This document shows, piece after piece, positions 1 through 7,703 of a DNA stretch of 15,508 nucleotides. This stretch comes from Actinomycetota bacterium (lineage in GTDB: Bacteria; Actinomycetota; Actinomycetes; S36-B12; UBA5976), in NCBI GenBank assembly GCA_947447095.1, contig CANFIL010000017.1, positions 1 to 15,508 of the forward strand, in the 5' to 3' direction. Made by a program: the position numbers and the translations under genes. Position 1 is the first letter of the stretch. Every line of letters starts with the position of its first letter. The notes under the pieces are model-generated. The model worked only from the letters and a program-made list of their open reading frames with translations, searched no databases and was not told where the DNA came from.

Positions 1-1
1 A

Positions 2-796
2 GAGCGTGGCAACGTCGTTCTCGAGCCGGCTGTTGGCCGTCTCACTGGATCTGATACAGGCGCAGGTCGTATGCAGGAACCCCAGGACATTGCACATGCA
101 GCATTACATCTCATTTCGACCGAACAAGACCTCGCAGGAAAATCTTTCGTAATCACCGCAGGTGGTACTCGCGAATATCTTGACCCTGTTCGCTTCTTGG
201 GGAATCGTTCAAGTGGCAAACAAGGGATCGCGCTTGCGCAATCAGCGCTGGCTCGTGGCGCTGACGTAACACTGATTGCCGCAAACATTGCGGAACCTCT
301 ACCTGCTGGTTGTGCAATTGTTCGAGTGGAAACATCCGATGAACTCAGTCGCGCTGTTTTACATACTTCAGCCGATGTCGTTGTGATGGCTGCAGCCGTA
401 GCTGATTTCACTCCTGTACATGTTGCTACGACCAAAATGAAAAAGAGCGATGATGGCTCCAGCCCAACCATCGAACTCAAGCGCACGCCAGACATCTTGG
501 CTGCCCTCGTAGAACGCAGAAACTCAGCTCACATCAAACAAGTGATTGTTGGGTTTGCTGCCGAAACCGGTGACGATAGCTCATCTGTCATTGAACATGG
601 CCGTGCCAAACTTGCCCGAAAAGGTTGCGACGTCTTGGTGGTCAACGACGTGAGCGGCGAACTTGTGTTCGGTCAAAGTGACAATGAAGTCACGATCTTG
701 CAGGCACTGTCCGGAACTGAAATTCACATCGCCCGCACATCCAAGCGCGGTGTTGCCGATGCAGTTGTGGATGTAGTCGCAAATCTCTTGCAATAA
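2..796 (+). CDS. coaBC: CoaBC, C-terminal part (phosphopantothenate-cysteine ligase domain), 5' truncated by window
   Basis: The bifunctional CoaBC enzyme joins cysteine to 4'-phosphopantothenate (CoaB) and decarboxylates the product (CoaC) in coenzyme A synthesis. The frame is open from base 2 and reads ERGNVVLEPAVGRLTGSDTG, then GRMQEPQDI. This is the usual end of the CoaC flavoprotein domain running into the linker, so the ATG at 71 is an internal Met and not the start. The CoaB domain follows: AGGTREYLDPVRFLGNRSSG is the nucleotide-binding signature, then AAAVADF and the KMKK lysine motif, and VVNDVSG near the end. About 264 residues are visible. The N-terminal flavin-binding CoaC half lies upstream of the window. 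The gene ends 76 nt before metK; coaBC and metK are commonly neighbours in actinobacteria. Confidence 0.93.
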   Translation, partial: ERGNVVLEPAVGRLTGSDTGAGRMQEPQDIAHAALHLISTEQDLAGKSFVITAGGTREYLDPVRFLGNRSSGKQGIALAQSALARGADVTLIAANIAEPLPAGCAIVRVETSDELSRAVLHTSADVVVMAAAVADFTPVHVATTKMKKSDDGSSPTIELKRTPDILAALVERRNSAHIKQVIVGFAAETGDDSSSVIEHGRAKLARKGCDVLVVNDVSGELVFGQSDNEVTILQALSGTEIHIARTSKRGVADAVVDVVANLLQ

Positions 797-831
797 CCAA
801 GCCGACTGCCGCGTTTGCGTCGAGTAATCGC

Positions 832-837
832 TAAGAT
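832..837 (+). promoter_or_regulatory. Candidate -10 box (TAAGAT) upstream of metK
   Basis: TAAGAT fits the actinobacterial TANNNT -10 pattern and lies in the 76-nt coaBC-metK gap. It would place the transcript start near 844, giving a leader of about 29 nt. No convincing -35 hexamer is visible at the normal spacing. The leader is too short for a SAM riboswitch and none was recognised. This rests on pattern only. Confidence 0.3.
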
Positions 838-872
838 TGTGCAGTCTGCCCACCTCACGAAAAGGCGAGTGA

Positions 873-2063
873 ATGTCCGGTCGTTTGTTTACATCTGAAT
901 CCGTAACTGAGGGTCATCCTGACAAGATGGCCGACCAGATCTCGGACGCCATTCTTGATGACCTGCTGGCTCAAGATCCAAAGAGTCGTGTTGCTGTCGA
1001 AACCATGCTGACCACTGGCCAGATTCACGTGGCTGGTGAAGTGACCACATCGGGTTATGCGGATGTCATGAGCATTGTTCGCAACGTTGTCTGTGAAATT
1101 GGCTACGACACATCCGAAAAGGGTTTTGACGGAAATTCATGCGGCATCTCGGTGTCCATTGGTGCACAGTCACCTGACATTGCTCAGGGTGTTGATGATG
1201 CTTTTGAAGAGCGCGTCGCAGGTTCAGGCGATCCACTTGATCGCCAAGGTGCAGGCGACCAAGGTTTGATGTTCGGTTACGCCAGCGATGACACACCGGA
1301 ACTCATGCCACTGCCAATCACCATTGCGCACCGACTTGCTGAACAGCTCACTGCAGTTCGTAAGTCCGGCCAAATGGCGTACCTTCGTCCAGACGGCAAG
1401 ACCCAGGTCACCATCGAATACGACGGCGACCGACCAGTACGTCTTGACACCGTAGTTGTGTCCTCACAGCATGCAGATCACGTTGATTTGGATAAGCAAC
1501 TTGCTCCAGAGGTGAAGGCAAATGTTGTGGAACCAATTCTTGCCAAGTTTGATCTTGACGCTAGTGACTACAAGTTGCTCGTTAACCCAACCGGCAAGTT
1601 CGTGATCGGCGGTCCAATGGGAGACGCTGGTCTTACGGGTCGCAAGATCATCGTTGACACTTACGGCGGCATGGCTCGTCACGGTGGCGGCGCGTTCTCA
1701 GGTAAGGATCCATCAAAGGTGGACCGCTCGGCTGCATACGCAATGCGTTGGGTAGCGAAGAATGTTGTTGCTGCAGGACTTGCAAAGCGATGTGAAGTAC
1801 AGGTTGCCTATGCAATTGGTAAGGCACATCCAGTCGGCGTATTCGTTGAAACGTTCGGAACCGGAACAGCGCCCGAAGAAGCGATTCGCCAGGCTATCCT
1901 CAAGGTCTTTGATCTACGCCCAGCCGCAATCATTAATGATCTTGAATTGCTCAACACGGCAGTAACTAAGTACCGTCCAACTGCCGCATATGGTCACTTT
2001 GGTCGCCCAGGCTTCACCTGGGAACGCACTGATCGTGCTGCAGAGTTGGCAGCATCCATCTAG
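873..2063 (+). CDS. metK: S-adenosylmethionine synthetase (methionine adenosyltransferase)
   Basis: This cytosolic enzyme makes S-adenosylmethionine from methionine and ATP, releasing phosphate and pyrophosphate. The product has 396 residues, the normal length for bacterial MetK. The N-terminus SESVTEGHPDK (ATP/metal-binding GHPDK at residues 14-18), the signature GAGDQGLMFGYA starting at residue 126, and the glycine-rich loop GGGAFSGKDPSKVDRS starting at residue 271 are all intact. The ATG at 873 is preceded by the purine-rich stretch AAAAGGCGAG at a suitable distance, and the protein begins with the family-typical MSGRLFTSESV. The SAM it makes would also serve the two methyltransferases encoded in this window (RsmB and the SpoU-type enzyme). 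A strong hairpin follows the stop codon. Confidence 0.98.
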   Translation: MSGRLFTSESVTEGHPDKMADQISDAILDDLLAQDPKSRVAVETMLTTGQIHVAGEVTTSGYADVMSIVRNVVCEIGYDTSEKGFDGNSCGISVSIGAQSPDIAQGVDDAFEERVAGSGDPLDRQGAGDQGLMFGYASDDTPELMPLPITIAHRLAEQLTAVRKSGQMAYLRPDGKTQVTIEYDGDRPVRLDTVVVSSQHADHVDLDKQLAPEVKANVVEPILAKFDLDASDYKLLVNPTGKFVIGGPMGDAGLTGRKIIVDTYGGMARHGGGAFSGKDPSKVDRSAAYAMRWVAKNVVAAGLAKRCEVQVAYAIGKAHPVGVFVETFGTGTAPEEAIRQAILKVFDLRPAAIINDLELLNTAVTKYRPTAAYGHFGRPGFTWERTDRAAELAASI

Positions 2064-2078
2064 TTAGTGAACTCGGAC

Positions 2079-2110
2079 TTGTGGCGCTTACCTTCGGGTT
2101 GGCGCCACAG
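2079..2110 (+). terminator. UUCG-capped hairpin after metK, possible terminator
   Basis: TGTGGCGC (2080-2087) pairs with GCGCCACA (2102-2109). Inside the 14-nt loop, ACC and GGT can pair around a TTCG tetraloop. The position, 16 nt after the metK stop, suggests a terminator or a 3'-end stabiliser. The following sequence GTCATTTA is not a proper T-tract, so factor-independent termination would be weak. Confidence 0.5.
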
Positions 2111-2165
2111 TCATTTATGGACAACATTCCGCAAGGTCACTCGGCAGTGAGAGACTAAGGGCATT

Positions 2166-4148
2166 ATGAGCGACGAACAACTCTCACTCGTGCCTGGCCG
2201 CAAAAAGCGTGCCAAGGCAGAGGTGCCAATGGCACAGGTTGATCCGGTGGCTCATGTCGTTATTGATTCGCCTCTGCCACATTTGGATCGGGTTTTCGAT
2301 TATGCAATTCCCGAGAAGCTTTCCGGCGAAGTTCTTCCTGGAGTGCGGGTTCGCGTTCGATTCGCTGGCAAGTTGGTTGATGCCTTCGTCGTGGCGCGCT
2401 CAAGCCACACTGATCACCAGGGCGCATTGTTGGCGATCTCCTCGGTTGTCTCCGCTGAACAAGTCTTGACCCCAGAAATTCTTGAACTGTGTCGATCAGT
2501 ATCGAACCGTTGGGCGGGGGTTCTTTTTGATGTCATTCGCAGCGCAGTTCCGAATCGACATGCTCGTGCTGAATCCGTAGAAGCGATCCCTGTCGAAGGC
2601 GAGATCCCGGATGTGAGTACCAATTTGTGGTCTCCATACGTAGGCGCCGCCGCTTTCATTAAGCGCAGTATTGATGGTGAATCACCGCGTGCAATTGTGA
2701 CAACGGGCACCGATGATGCTGCGCGAATGATCGCTGAATACGTATTAACGCTTGCACATAAATCGCGATCGAGCGTTGTCGTAGTTCCTGATCGTCACGC
2801 AGTCGAACTCATCGAAGACGCGCTACGAGAACTTGGTGCGCCAACATGGGTCATGACATCAGTCATGGCCGATGACGGTCCCGAGAAGCGCTATCGCCAG
2901 TGGTTACGTGCGTTGCGTGGACATGCACGCATTGTCATTGGAACTCGATCGGCAGTATTTGCGCCGGTTTCTCACTTAGCAGCAATCGTCGTGTGGGACG
3001 ACTGGAATGCGTCCTTGTATGACCCACAAGCTCCGTACTGGAATGCTCGGGACGTAGCCGTATTGCGAAGTCAACAACAGGGGGCCGCACTGTTGGTGAT
3101 CGGCAGCTCAGTGTCTACTGATGCGGTTGCGTTGATGCCATGGCTGGCACACGTTGCCCGTTCAAAAGAAAACTCTCGTGGCAATTGGCCACGGGTGCGC
3201 AGTGCCTATGACGACACATACAAAGACACGATCGGTAAGCCAGTTCGGATTCCACCACTTGCATTTCAAGTAACCCAACAGGCATTAGAGCGCGGAGCTG
3301 TTCTGTTCTTAACTTCGCGCGCTGGATATATGCCCAGACTTGCATGCAATACCTGTCGAACATTGGCAGCGTGTAGTGCTTGCTCTGGTCCGTTGATGAC
3401 TACACGATTGTCGAGTACACCAACGTGTTTTTATTGCGGAAACCAAGATGATTCGTGGACCTGTGCTCGATGCCACGGTACCTCGCTGCGCGCAAATCAA
3501 ATTGGAAGTGAGCGGACCGCCGAAGAGCTAGGCCGAGCTTTTCCTGGAATTCCTGTTCGCAGTTCATCTGGTGATCGAATTTTGCGAACCATACCTGCGC
3601 AGCCTTCCATCGTTGTTGCTACTCCAGGTGCAGTGCCCGAGGTGGACGGTGGTTTTGCCGCCGCCATCATCCTTGATGGAAATGGGATGTTAGCTCGCCC
3701 AGACTTGCGAGCAAGCGAAGACGCCTTTACCAAATGGATGGAGACTGCGGCACATGTGCGCGCTGACGGCGAGGTAGTGATCGTTGCCGATTCTGATTTG
3801 CCTGCGGTCCAAGGTGTTATTCGAAATGACCCAATTGGATTTGCTGGACGTGAGAACGCATCCCGTGCCGAAGTCATGCTTCCGCCCGAGGTTCGATTAG
3901 TTGCCCTGTCTGGAAGCCAAGCCGACATCGATGAACTTCTTGAACTTGTGCAACAAGACGTATCGATTTCTCCCGCTCACATTCGAGGTCCTGTTCCGAT
4001 GGCGCAAGGTCAAATCCGTTATCTCATCACGGCAAGCAAGACTAATGCGATTCCACTAATAGCGGCCTTTAAGGCGGCCACTGCAGTGCGCAGCGCCAAG
4101 CACAAAGGTTCACCAGTCAACGTCAAAGTTGATCCACGCGACATCTAG
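2166..4148 (+). CDS. priA: PriA-like primosomal protein N', actinobacterial type without helicase motifs
   Basis: PriA recognises stalled forks and directs replication restart. This 660-residue protein has the N-terminal 3'-DNA-binding domain (VVIDSPLPHLDRVFDYAIP) and a zinc-binding insert with all eight cysteines (residues 394, 397, 403, 406, 421, 424, 433, 436). The ATPase motifs are degenerate. Where Walker A should be (around 179-186) the sequence is TTGTDDAA with no GKT. The DEEH box is replaced by WDDWN (277-281) although the following YWNARDVAVLR is family-like. The motif VI region, normally QVAGRAGR, reads METAAHVRAD. Actinobacterial PriA homologues are known to lack detectable helicase motifs, so this is lineage-typical and not decay. 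A DNA-binding or scaffolding role without unwinding is inferred. AAGGG at 2157-2161 is a close-spaced ribosome site for the ATG. Confidence 0.9.
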   Translation: MSDEQLSLVPGRKKRAKAEVPMAQVDPVAHVVIDSPLPHLDRVFDYAIPEKLSGEVLPGVRVRVRFAGKLVDAFVVARSSHTDHQGALLAISSVVSAEQVLTPEILELCRSVSNRWAGVLFDVIRSAVPNRHARAESVEAIPVEGEIPDVSTNLWSPYVGAAAFIKRSIDGESPRAIVTTGTDDAARMIAEYVLTLAHKSRSSVVVVPDRHAVELIEDALRELGAPTWVMTSVMADDGPEKRYRQWLRALRGHARIVIGTRSAVFAPVSHLAAIVVWDDWNASLYDPQAPYWNARDVAVLRSQQQGAALLVIGSSVSTDAVALMPWLAHVARSKENSRGNWPRVRSAYDDTYKDTIGKPVRIPPLAFQVTQQALERGAVLFLTSRAGYMPRLACNTCRTLAACSACSGPLMTTRLSSTPTCFYCGNQDDSWTCARCHGTSLRANQIGSERTAEELGRAFPGIPVRSSSGDRILRTIPAQPSIVVATPGAVPEVDGGFAAAIILDGNGMLARPDLRASEDAFTKWMETAAHVRADGEVVIVADSDLPAVQGVIRNDPIGFAGRENASRAEVMLPPEVRLVALSGSQADIDELLELVQQDVSISPAHIRGPVPMAQGQIRYLITASKTNAIPLIAAFKAATAVRSAKHKGSPVNVKVDPRDI

Positions 4149-4165
4149 TTCCTGTGTATTCGCGG

Positions 4166-4171
4166 TAAAGT
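4166..4171 (+). promoter_or_regulatory. Candidate -10 box (TAAAGT) upstream of def
   Basis: TAAAGT matches TANNNT in the 59-nt gap between priA and def. Initiation would fall near 4178, about 30 nt before the def ATG. The same hexamer precedes infC at 13293. No clear -35 box is visible. Confidence 0.3.
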
Positions 4172-4207
4172 GGAAGCACACGTATTGCGAAGCACTTTGG
4201 AGGACCA

Positions 4208-4750
4208 ATGTCTGTTCAAGACATTCGATTGATGGGCGATCCTGTCCTCACGACGCCAGCATTGGAAGTCGTTCACTTTGATAAAGAGCTTCGCCAACTC
4301 GTCGCGGATCTGACAGAAACCATGCTTGATGCTGGTGGAGCCGGCCTCGCTGCCCCACAAATTGGTGTGAGCCTTCGAGTGTTCACGTATGACGTCGATG
4401 GGGTAGTCGGACACCTCATCAACCCAGATCTAGATCTTTCGGAAGAACTTCAATTTGGTCTCGAAGGATGTTTGTCGATCCCTGACTTGGCGTTTGATTG
4501 CGTTCGTGCAATGCATGTTGTGGCAAAGGGGTTCAACATGTTTGGCGAGCCGGTAGCTATTGAAGGTTCGGAATTGCTAGCTCGGGCACTCCAGCACGAA
4601 ACCGATCATCTTGACGGAGTCCTTTTTGTGGACCGACTTAATCCAGATACCCGCAAAGATGCCATGAAAGCGATTCGCGAATCAGATTGGTTCACTCCTG
4701 ACCTGCAAATCAAGGAGAGCCCGCACTCGATCATTAAAGGTTTCATGTAG
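4208..4750 (+). CDS. def: Peptide deformylase
   Basis: Deformylase removes the formyl group from the N-terminal formyl-methionine of new proteins. The 180-residue product carries all three family motifs. Motif 1 is GGAGLAAPQ (residues 43-51). Motif 2 is EGCLS (86-90), which supplies the metal-binding Cys88. Motif 3 is HETDH (130-134), with metal ligands His130 and His134 and catalytic Glu131. GGAGG at 4199-4203 sits 4 nt before the ATG and fixes the start. The stop codon TAG shares one base with the GTG of fmt. This pairs the enzyme that removes formyl groups with the one that adds them to initiator tRNA, a widespread and functionally sensible arrangement. Confidence 0.97.
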   Translation: MSVQDIRLMGDPVLTTPALEVVHFDKELRQLVADLTETMLDAGGAGLAAPQIGVSLRVFTYDVDGVVGHLINPDLDLSEELQFGLEGCLSIPDLAFDCVRAMHVVAKGFNMFGEPVAIEGSELLARALQHETDHLDGVLFVDRLNPDTRKDAMKAIRESDWFTPDLQIKESPHSIIKGFM

Positions 4751-5658
4751 TGCGCATCGCATTCGTCGGAACGCCGGATTCAGCGATCGCACCTTTGGCA
4801 ACTTTGCTCGCATCACATCACATGGTTGAGTTCGTCGTCACTCGACCTGACGCACCAACTGGTCGCGGCAGAGTGATGACTCCATCGCCAGTTGCTGAGT
4901 TTGCTGCAGAACATGACATTCGCGTCATTAAAACTTCTCAGCTTTCGGATCATGCAGACGAGTTTGCTGGAATCGATGCTGTCGTCGTCGTTGCCTTTGG
5001 CGCAATGGTGCCATCGGAACTGCTTGATGTCCCAACTCATGGCTGGATAAATCTGCACTTTTCATTACTGCCGATGTGGCGAGGCGCTGCGCCAGTTCAA
5101 TACGCAATTCTTTCTGGTGATGACCACACTGGTGTCACTGCGTTTCGCATTGATGAAGGTCTCGATACCGGACCCGTTCTCGGGCAAGTCTCCACAGATT
5201 TAGGTTCGAAAGAAACCTCTGGTGAATTACTTGAACGTCTCACTGAATACGGCACGACATTGATGCTTCAAGTTCTTGACGGTGTTGAATCTGGCCAAGT
5301 TTTCGCAGCTCCGCAGAGTACACACAATGTGTCCCAAGCTCCGAAGGTGACAAAAGACGATGCCCGAATTGTGTGGGAACACCCTGCGCTAGCGATTTCT
5401 CGTCGGATCCGGGCTGTCACTCCTGCGCCTGGAGCATGGACGATGTGTGGCGAAGAACGAATCAAGATTGCACCTGTAGTACTTCGTGCGGATGTATCTG
5501 ACCTCACGCCAGGGCAAGTTCTGGTGCGTGACGGAAAGGTTCTTGTTGGAACGGGCACTCATGCCGTCGAACTTGTTCAGATTCAGCGACCTGGAAAAAC
5601 GATGAACGAACCACTTTCTTGGGCCTCATCAGTTTCAGCTGAATTGATGTTTTCATGA
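4750..5658 (+). CDS. fmt: Methionyl-tRNA formyltransferase
   Basis: Fmt transfers a formyl group from 10-formyl-tetrahydrofolate to Met-tRNA(fMet), making the initiator tRNA for translation. The product has 302 residues. It begins MRIAFVGTPDSA, the usual N-terminal strand of the formyltransferase fold. NLHFSLLPMWRGAAP holds catalytic Asn101 and His103 and the SLLP folate loop (105-108). Asp139 in GLDTG completes the triad, with the same spacing as E. coli Asn106/His108/Asp144. The C-terminal tRNA-binding OB-like domain follows from about residue 205. The start is GTG, overlapping the def stop by one base, with AAAGG at 4735-4739 as ribosome site inside def. Its own stop overlaps the rsmB ATG (ATGA). 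Def, Fmt and RsmB are probably made from one message. Confidence 0.97.
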   Translation: MRIAFVGTPDSAIAPLATLLASHHMVEFVVTRPDAPTGRGRVMTPSPVAEFAAEHDIRVIKTSQLSDHADEFAGIDAVVVVAFGAMVPSELLDVPTHGWINLHFSLLPMWRGAAPVQYAILSGDDHTGVTAFRIDEGLDTGPVLGQVSTDLGSKETSGELLERLTEYGTTLMLQVLDGVESGQVFAAPQSTHNVSQAPKVTKDDARIVWEHPALAISRRIRAVTPAPGAWTMCGEERIKIAPVVLRADVSDLTPGQVLVRDGKVLVGTGTHAVELVQIQRPGKTMNEPLSWASSVSAELMFS

Positions 5659-6992
5659 ACCCACGCCTTATCGCCTTCGATATTTTGCAGGCAGTTCATG
5701 TCAATGATGCCTATGCAAACTTGGCACTTCCTTCTGCTCTTGATGCAGCAAAACTTAGCGACCGTGATGCTGGTCTTGCTACCGAACTGACATACGGAAG
5801 TTTGCGTCGTCAGGGAAGCCTAGATGCCGTCATCGACACATGCATTGACCGCGAACTTGACTCTAAAGTGCGCGATGTCTGTCGTCTTGGCGCTTACCAA
5901 TTGCTCTTCATGCGAGTTCCTTCGCACGCAGCCGTTTCGGAATCAGTTGACTTGGCACGCCACGTTGCAGGTGTTGGCGCCTCGAAGTTCGTTAACGCTG
6001 TCCTACGACGAGTAAGTGAACATACCTGGGAAGAGTGGCTCGAGTTAGTCACGGCCGATGTCGATAATGCCCGACGACTAGCGATCACATATTCGTATCC
6101 CGAGTGGGTCGTGCGTGCTCTTGCCGATGCATATGGAGTTGACGCCGAAGGTGTCACCGAAATTCTTGACGCAGGTAATGTGCCAGCCGAAGTAACTCTG
6201 GTTGCGCGGCCTGGCCAATGTTCACGTGAAGAATTGCTTGAGCAATCTCACGGTGAACTAGGTCATATGTCGCCGTGGTCAGTCGTCATGTCGCGAAGTT
6301 CAGATGGACCACGACGACCAGGCGATATTGAATTAATTCGAAGTGGTCGTGCTGGAGTGCAAGACGAAGGAAGTCAGATTGTTGCACAGGCACTTGCAAC
6401 TGTGAAGGTTGAAGGTCCTGATCAACATTGGTTAGACATGTGTGCCGGACCTGGTGGAAAGGCGGCATTGCTCGCGGGGCTAGCGGATGAACGCGGCGCT
6501 GATCTCGTTGCGCTTGAGCCGATTGCTTCGCGCGCGAGACTTGTGGAACATTCATTGGCGAATGCTCCAGGTGATCCAGAAGTCATCGTGACGGATGCGC
6601 GAGATTTCACATCAGAGCACGCATTCGATCGCATTTTGATTGACGCACCGTGTACTGGTCTTGGTGCGTTGCGCCGCCGCCCGGAAGCACGCTGGCGCAA
6701 GCAGCCTTCAGATGTTCCAACTCTGGCAAAGCTGCAACGTGAATTGCTGGCACATGCTTCAACTCTTATCCGTGAAGGTGGCGTGATTGGTTATGCAACA
6801 TGTTCACCTCATCGTGCTGAAACAGACGCAATCGTTGAAGGCTTCCTGCGTAAGAACAGCGACTTCGAGTTGATTGACATTAATTCTGTGCTTCCTGATG
6901 TCGCAACGCCAGGTTCGTCCTACTTGCGACTACGCCCAGACGTGCAGGGAACTGACGGAATGTTCTTGGCGTTACTTCGCCGAGTCCGATAA
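5655..6992 (+). CDS. rsmB: 16S rRNA (cytosine-C5) methyltransferase RsmB (NusB domain fused to methyltransferase)
   Basis: RsmB (Sun/Fmu) methylates a cytosine of 16S rRNA (C967 in E. coli) using SAM. The 445-residue protein has an N-terminal NusB-like RNA-binding domain (roughly 1-135, with ELTYGSLRRQGSLD and SRHAAVSESVDLAR-like helices) and a C-terminal Rossmann methyltransferase. The SAM loop is CAGPGGKAALL, starting at Cys263. Motif IV is DAPCTGLGALRRRPEARWR with Cys333. Motif VI is YATCSPH with the catalytic nucleophile Cys383. The 50-residue spacing between the two cysteines equals that in E. coli RsmB (325/375). The ATG lies within the fmt stop (ATGA), which points to translational coupling. 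No terminator is visible after it; rpe follows 24 nt later. Confidence 0.95.
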   Translation: MNPRLIAFDILQAVHVNDAYANLALPSALDAAKLSDRDAGLATELTYGSLRRQGSLDAVIDTCIDRELDSKVRDVCRLGAYQLLFMRVPSHAAVSESVDLARHVAGVGASKFVNAVLRRVSEHTWEEWLELVTADVDNARRLAITYSYPEWVVRALADAYGVDAEGVTEILDAGNVPAEVTLVARPGQCSREELLEQSHGELGHMSPWSVVMSRSSDGPRRPGDIELIRSGRAGVQDEGSQIVAQALATVKVEGPDQHWLDMCAGPGGKAALLAGLADERGADLVALEPIASRARLVEHSLANAPGDPEVIVTDARDFTSEHAFDRILIDAPCTGLGALRRRPEARWRKQPSDVPTLAKLQRELLAHASTLIREGGVIGYATCSPHRAETDAIVEGFLRKNSDFELIDINSVLPDVATPGSSYLRLRPDVQGTDGMFLALLRRVR

Positions 6993-7004
6993 GCGACTCG
7001 GGGC

Positions 7005-7010
7005 TAGGCT
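7005..7010 (+). promoter_or_regulatory. Probable -10 box for leaderless rpe transcript (TAGGCT, 6 nt, ATG)
   Basis: TAGGCT fits TANNNT and is followed by exactly six bases and then the rpe ATG at 7017. This is the geometry at which transcription starts on the A of the start codon, a common arrangement in actinobacteria. No good Shine-Dalgarno sequence is present; the AGG inside the same hexamer is the only alternative. The same layout recurs before hisE. If active, it would drive the rpe-rib block from within the def-fmt-rsmB run. Confidence 0.5.
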
Positions 7011-7016
7011 AAAGCC

Positions 7017-7703
7017 ATGGGTCTACGAATTTCGCCGAGTATCTTGTCCTCTAATTTCGGGCATCTCGTTGCAGAGTGTGAGCGAGTTGCAGGTGCTGCT
7101 GACTGGCTACACGTTGACGTCATGGACAACCATTTTGTCCCGAATCTAACGATCGGCCCTGTCGTCGTTGAAGCTCTTGTCAAGCAAGTTTCGACGCCGA
7201 TCGATTGCCATCTCATGATCAGTGATGCCGACAAGTGGGCCCCAGGGTATGCCGAAATCGGCGCCAAGAGCGTGACGTTCCACGTCGAAGCTGCGGCCAA
7301 TCCCCGCCAAGTTGCCCGTGACATCCGCTCAAAGGGTGCGCGCGCCGGTATGGCAATTAAGCCCGGCACTCGCCTTGAAGATTATGAAGACCTTTTCCCT
7401 GAACTCGACATGATTTTGATCATGACGGTTGAGCCTGGTTTTGGTGGCCAGTCATTCATGGCAGATCAAATGCCAAAGGTGCGACGTTCGCGCGAAATTA
7501 TCCGTGAGCTCAACCTCGATACCTGGATTCAGGTCGACGGTGGTGTGGCAGGTTCGACAATTGCGGAATGTGCCCAAGCAGGCGCGGACACATTCGTCGC
7601 TGGATCTGCGGTCTACAACACTCCAGACCCAGTGCAAGCGATCGCAGATCTTCGTGCGACCGCACAAGCAGCTACAGATACATCTTGGTGGTGCACGCAC
7701 TAA
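7017..7703 (+). CDS. rpe: Ribulose-phosphate 3-epimerase
   Basis: Rpe interconverts D-ribulose 5-phosphate and D-xylulose 5-phosphate in the pentose phosphate pathway. The 228-residue TIM barrel has the expected signatures: SPSILSSNF at 6-14, HVDVMDNHFVPN with metal ligand His32 and catalytic Asp34, CHLMI with His65, MTVEPGFGGQ with the flexible phosphate loop, and VDGGV with the second catalytic Asp174. It heads a tight cluster with the riboflavin genes. The substrate link is plausible because ribulose 5-phosphate is also the precursor consumed by RibB to make the four-carbon unit of riboflavin. The stop TAA overlaps the next ATG by one base (TAATG). A shadow reading of the 3' end in the ribD frame is not a longer RibD. 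Confidence 0.97.
   Translation: MGLRISPSILSSNFGHLVAECERVAGAADWLHVDVMDNHFVPNLTIGPVVVEALVKQVSTPIDCHLMISDADKWAPGYAEIGAKSVTFHVEAAANPRQVARDIRSKGARAGMAIKPGTRLEDYEDLFPELDMILIMTVEPGFGGQSFMADQMPKVRRSREIIRELNLDTWIQVDGGVAGSTIAECAQAGADTFVAGSAVYNTPDPVQAIADLRATAQAATDTSWWCTH

Noticed and set aside
71..796. A complete gene starting at ATG 71
   Set aside because: The frame is open to the window edge and upstream codons encode CoaBC sequence, so this Met is internal.
6993..7016. FMN riboswitch before the rib block
   Set aside because: Only 24 nt are available and none of the aptamer's conserved segments is present there.
7568..7702. N-terminal extension of RibD inside rpe
   Set aside because: The sequence overlaps conserved rpe codons and has no RibD similarity; homology begins near the ATG at 7703.
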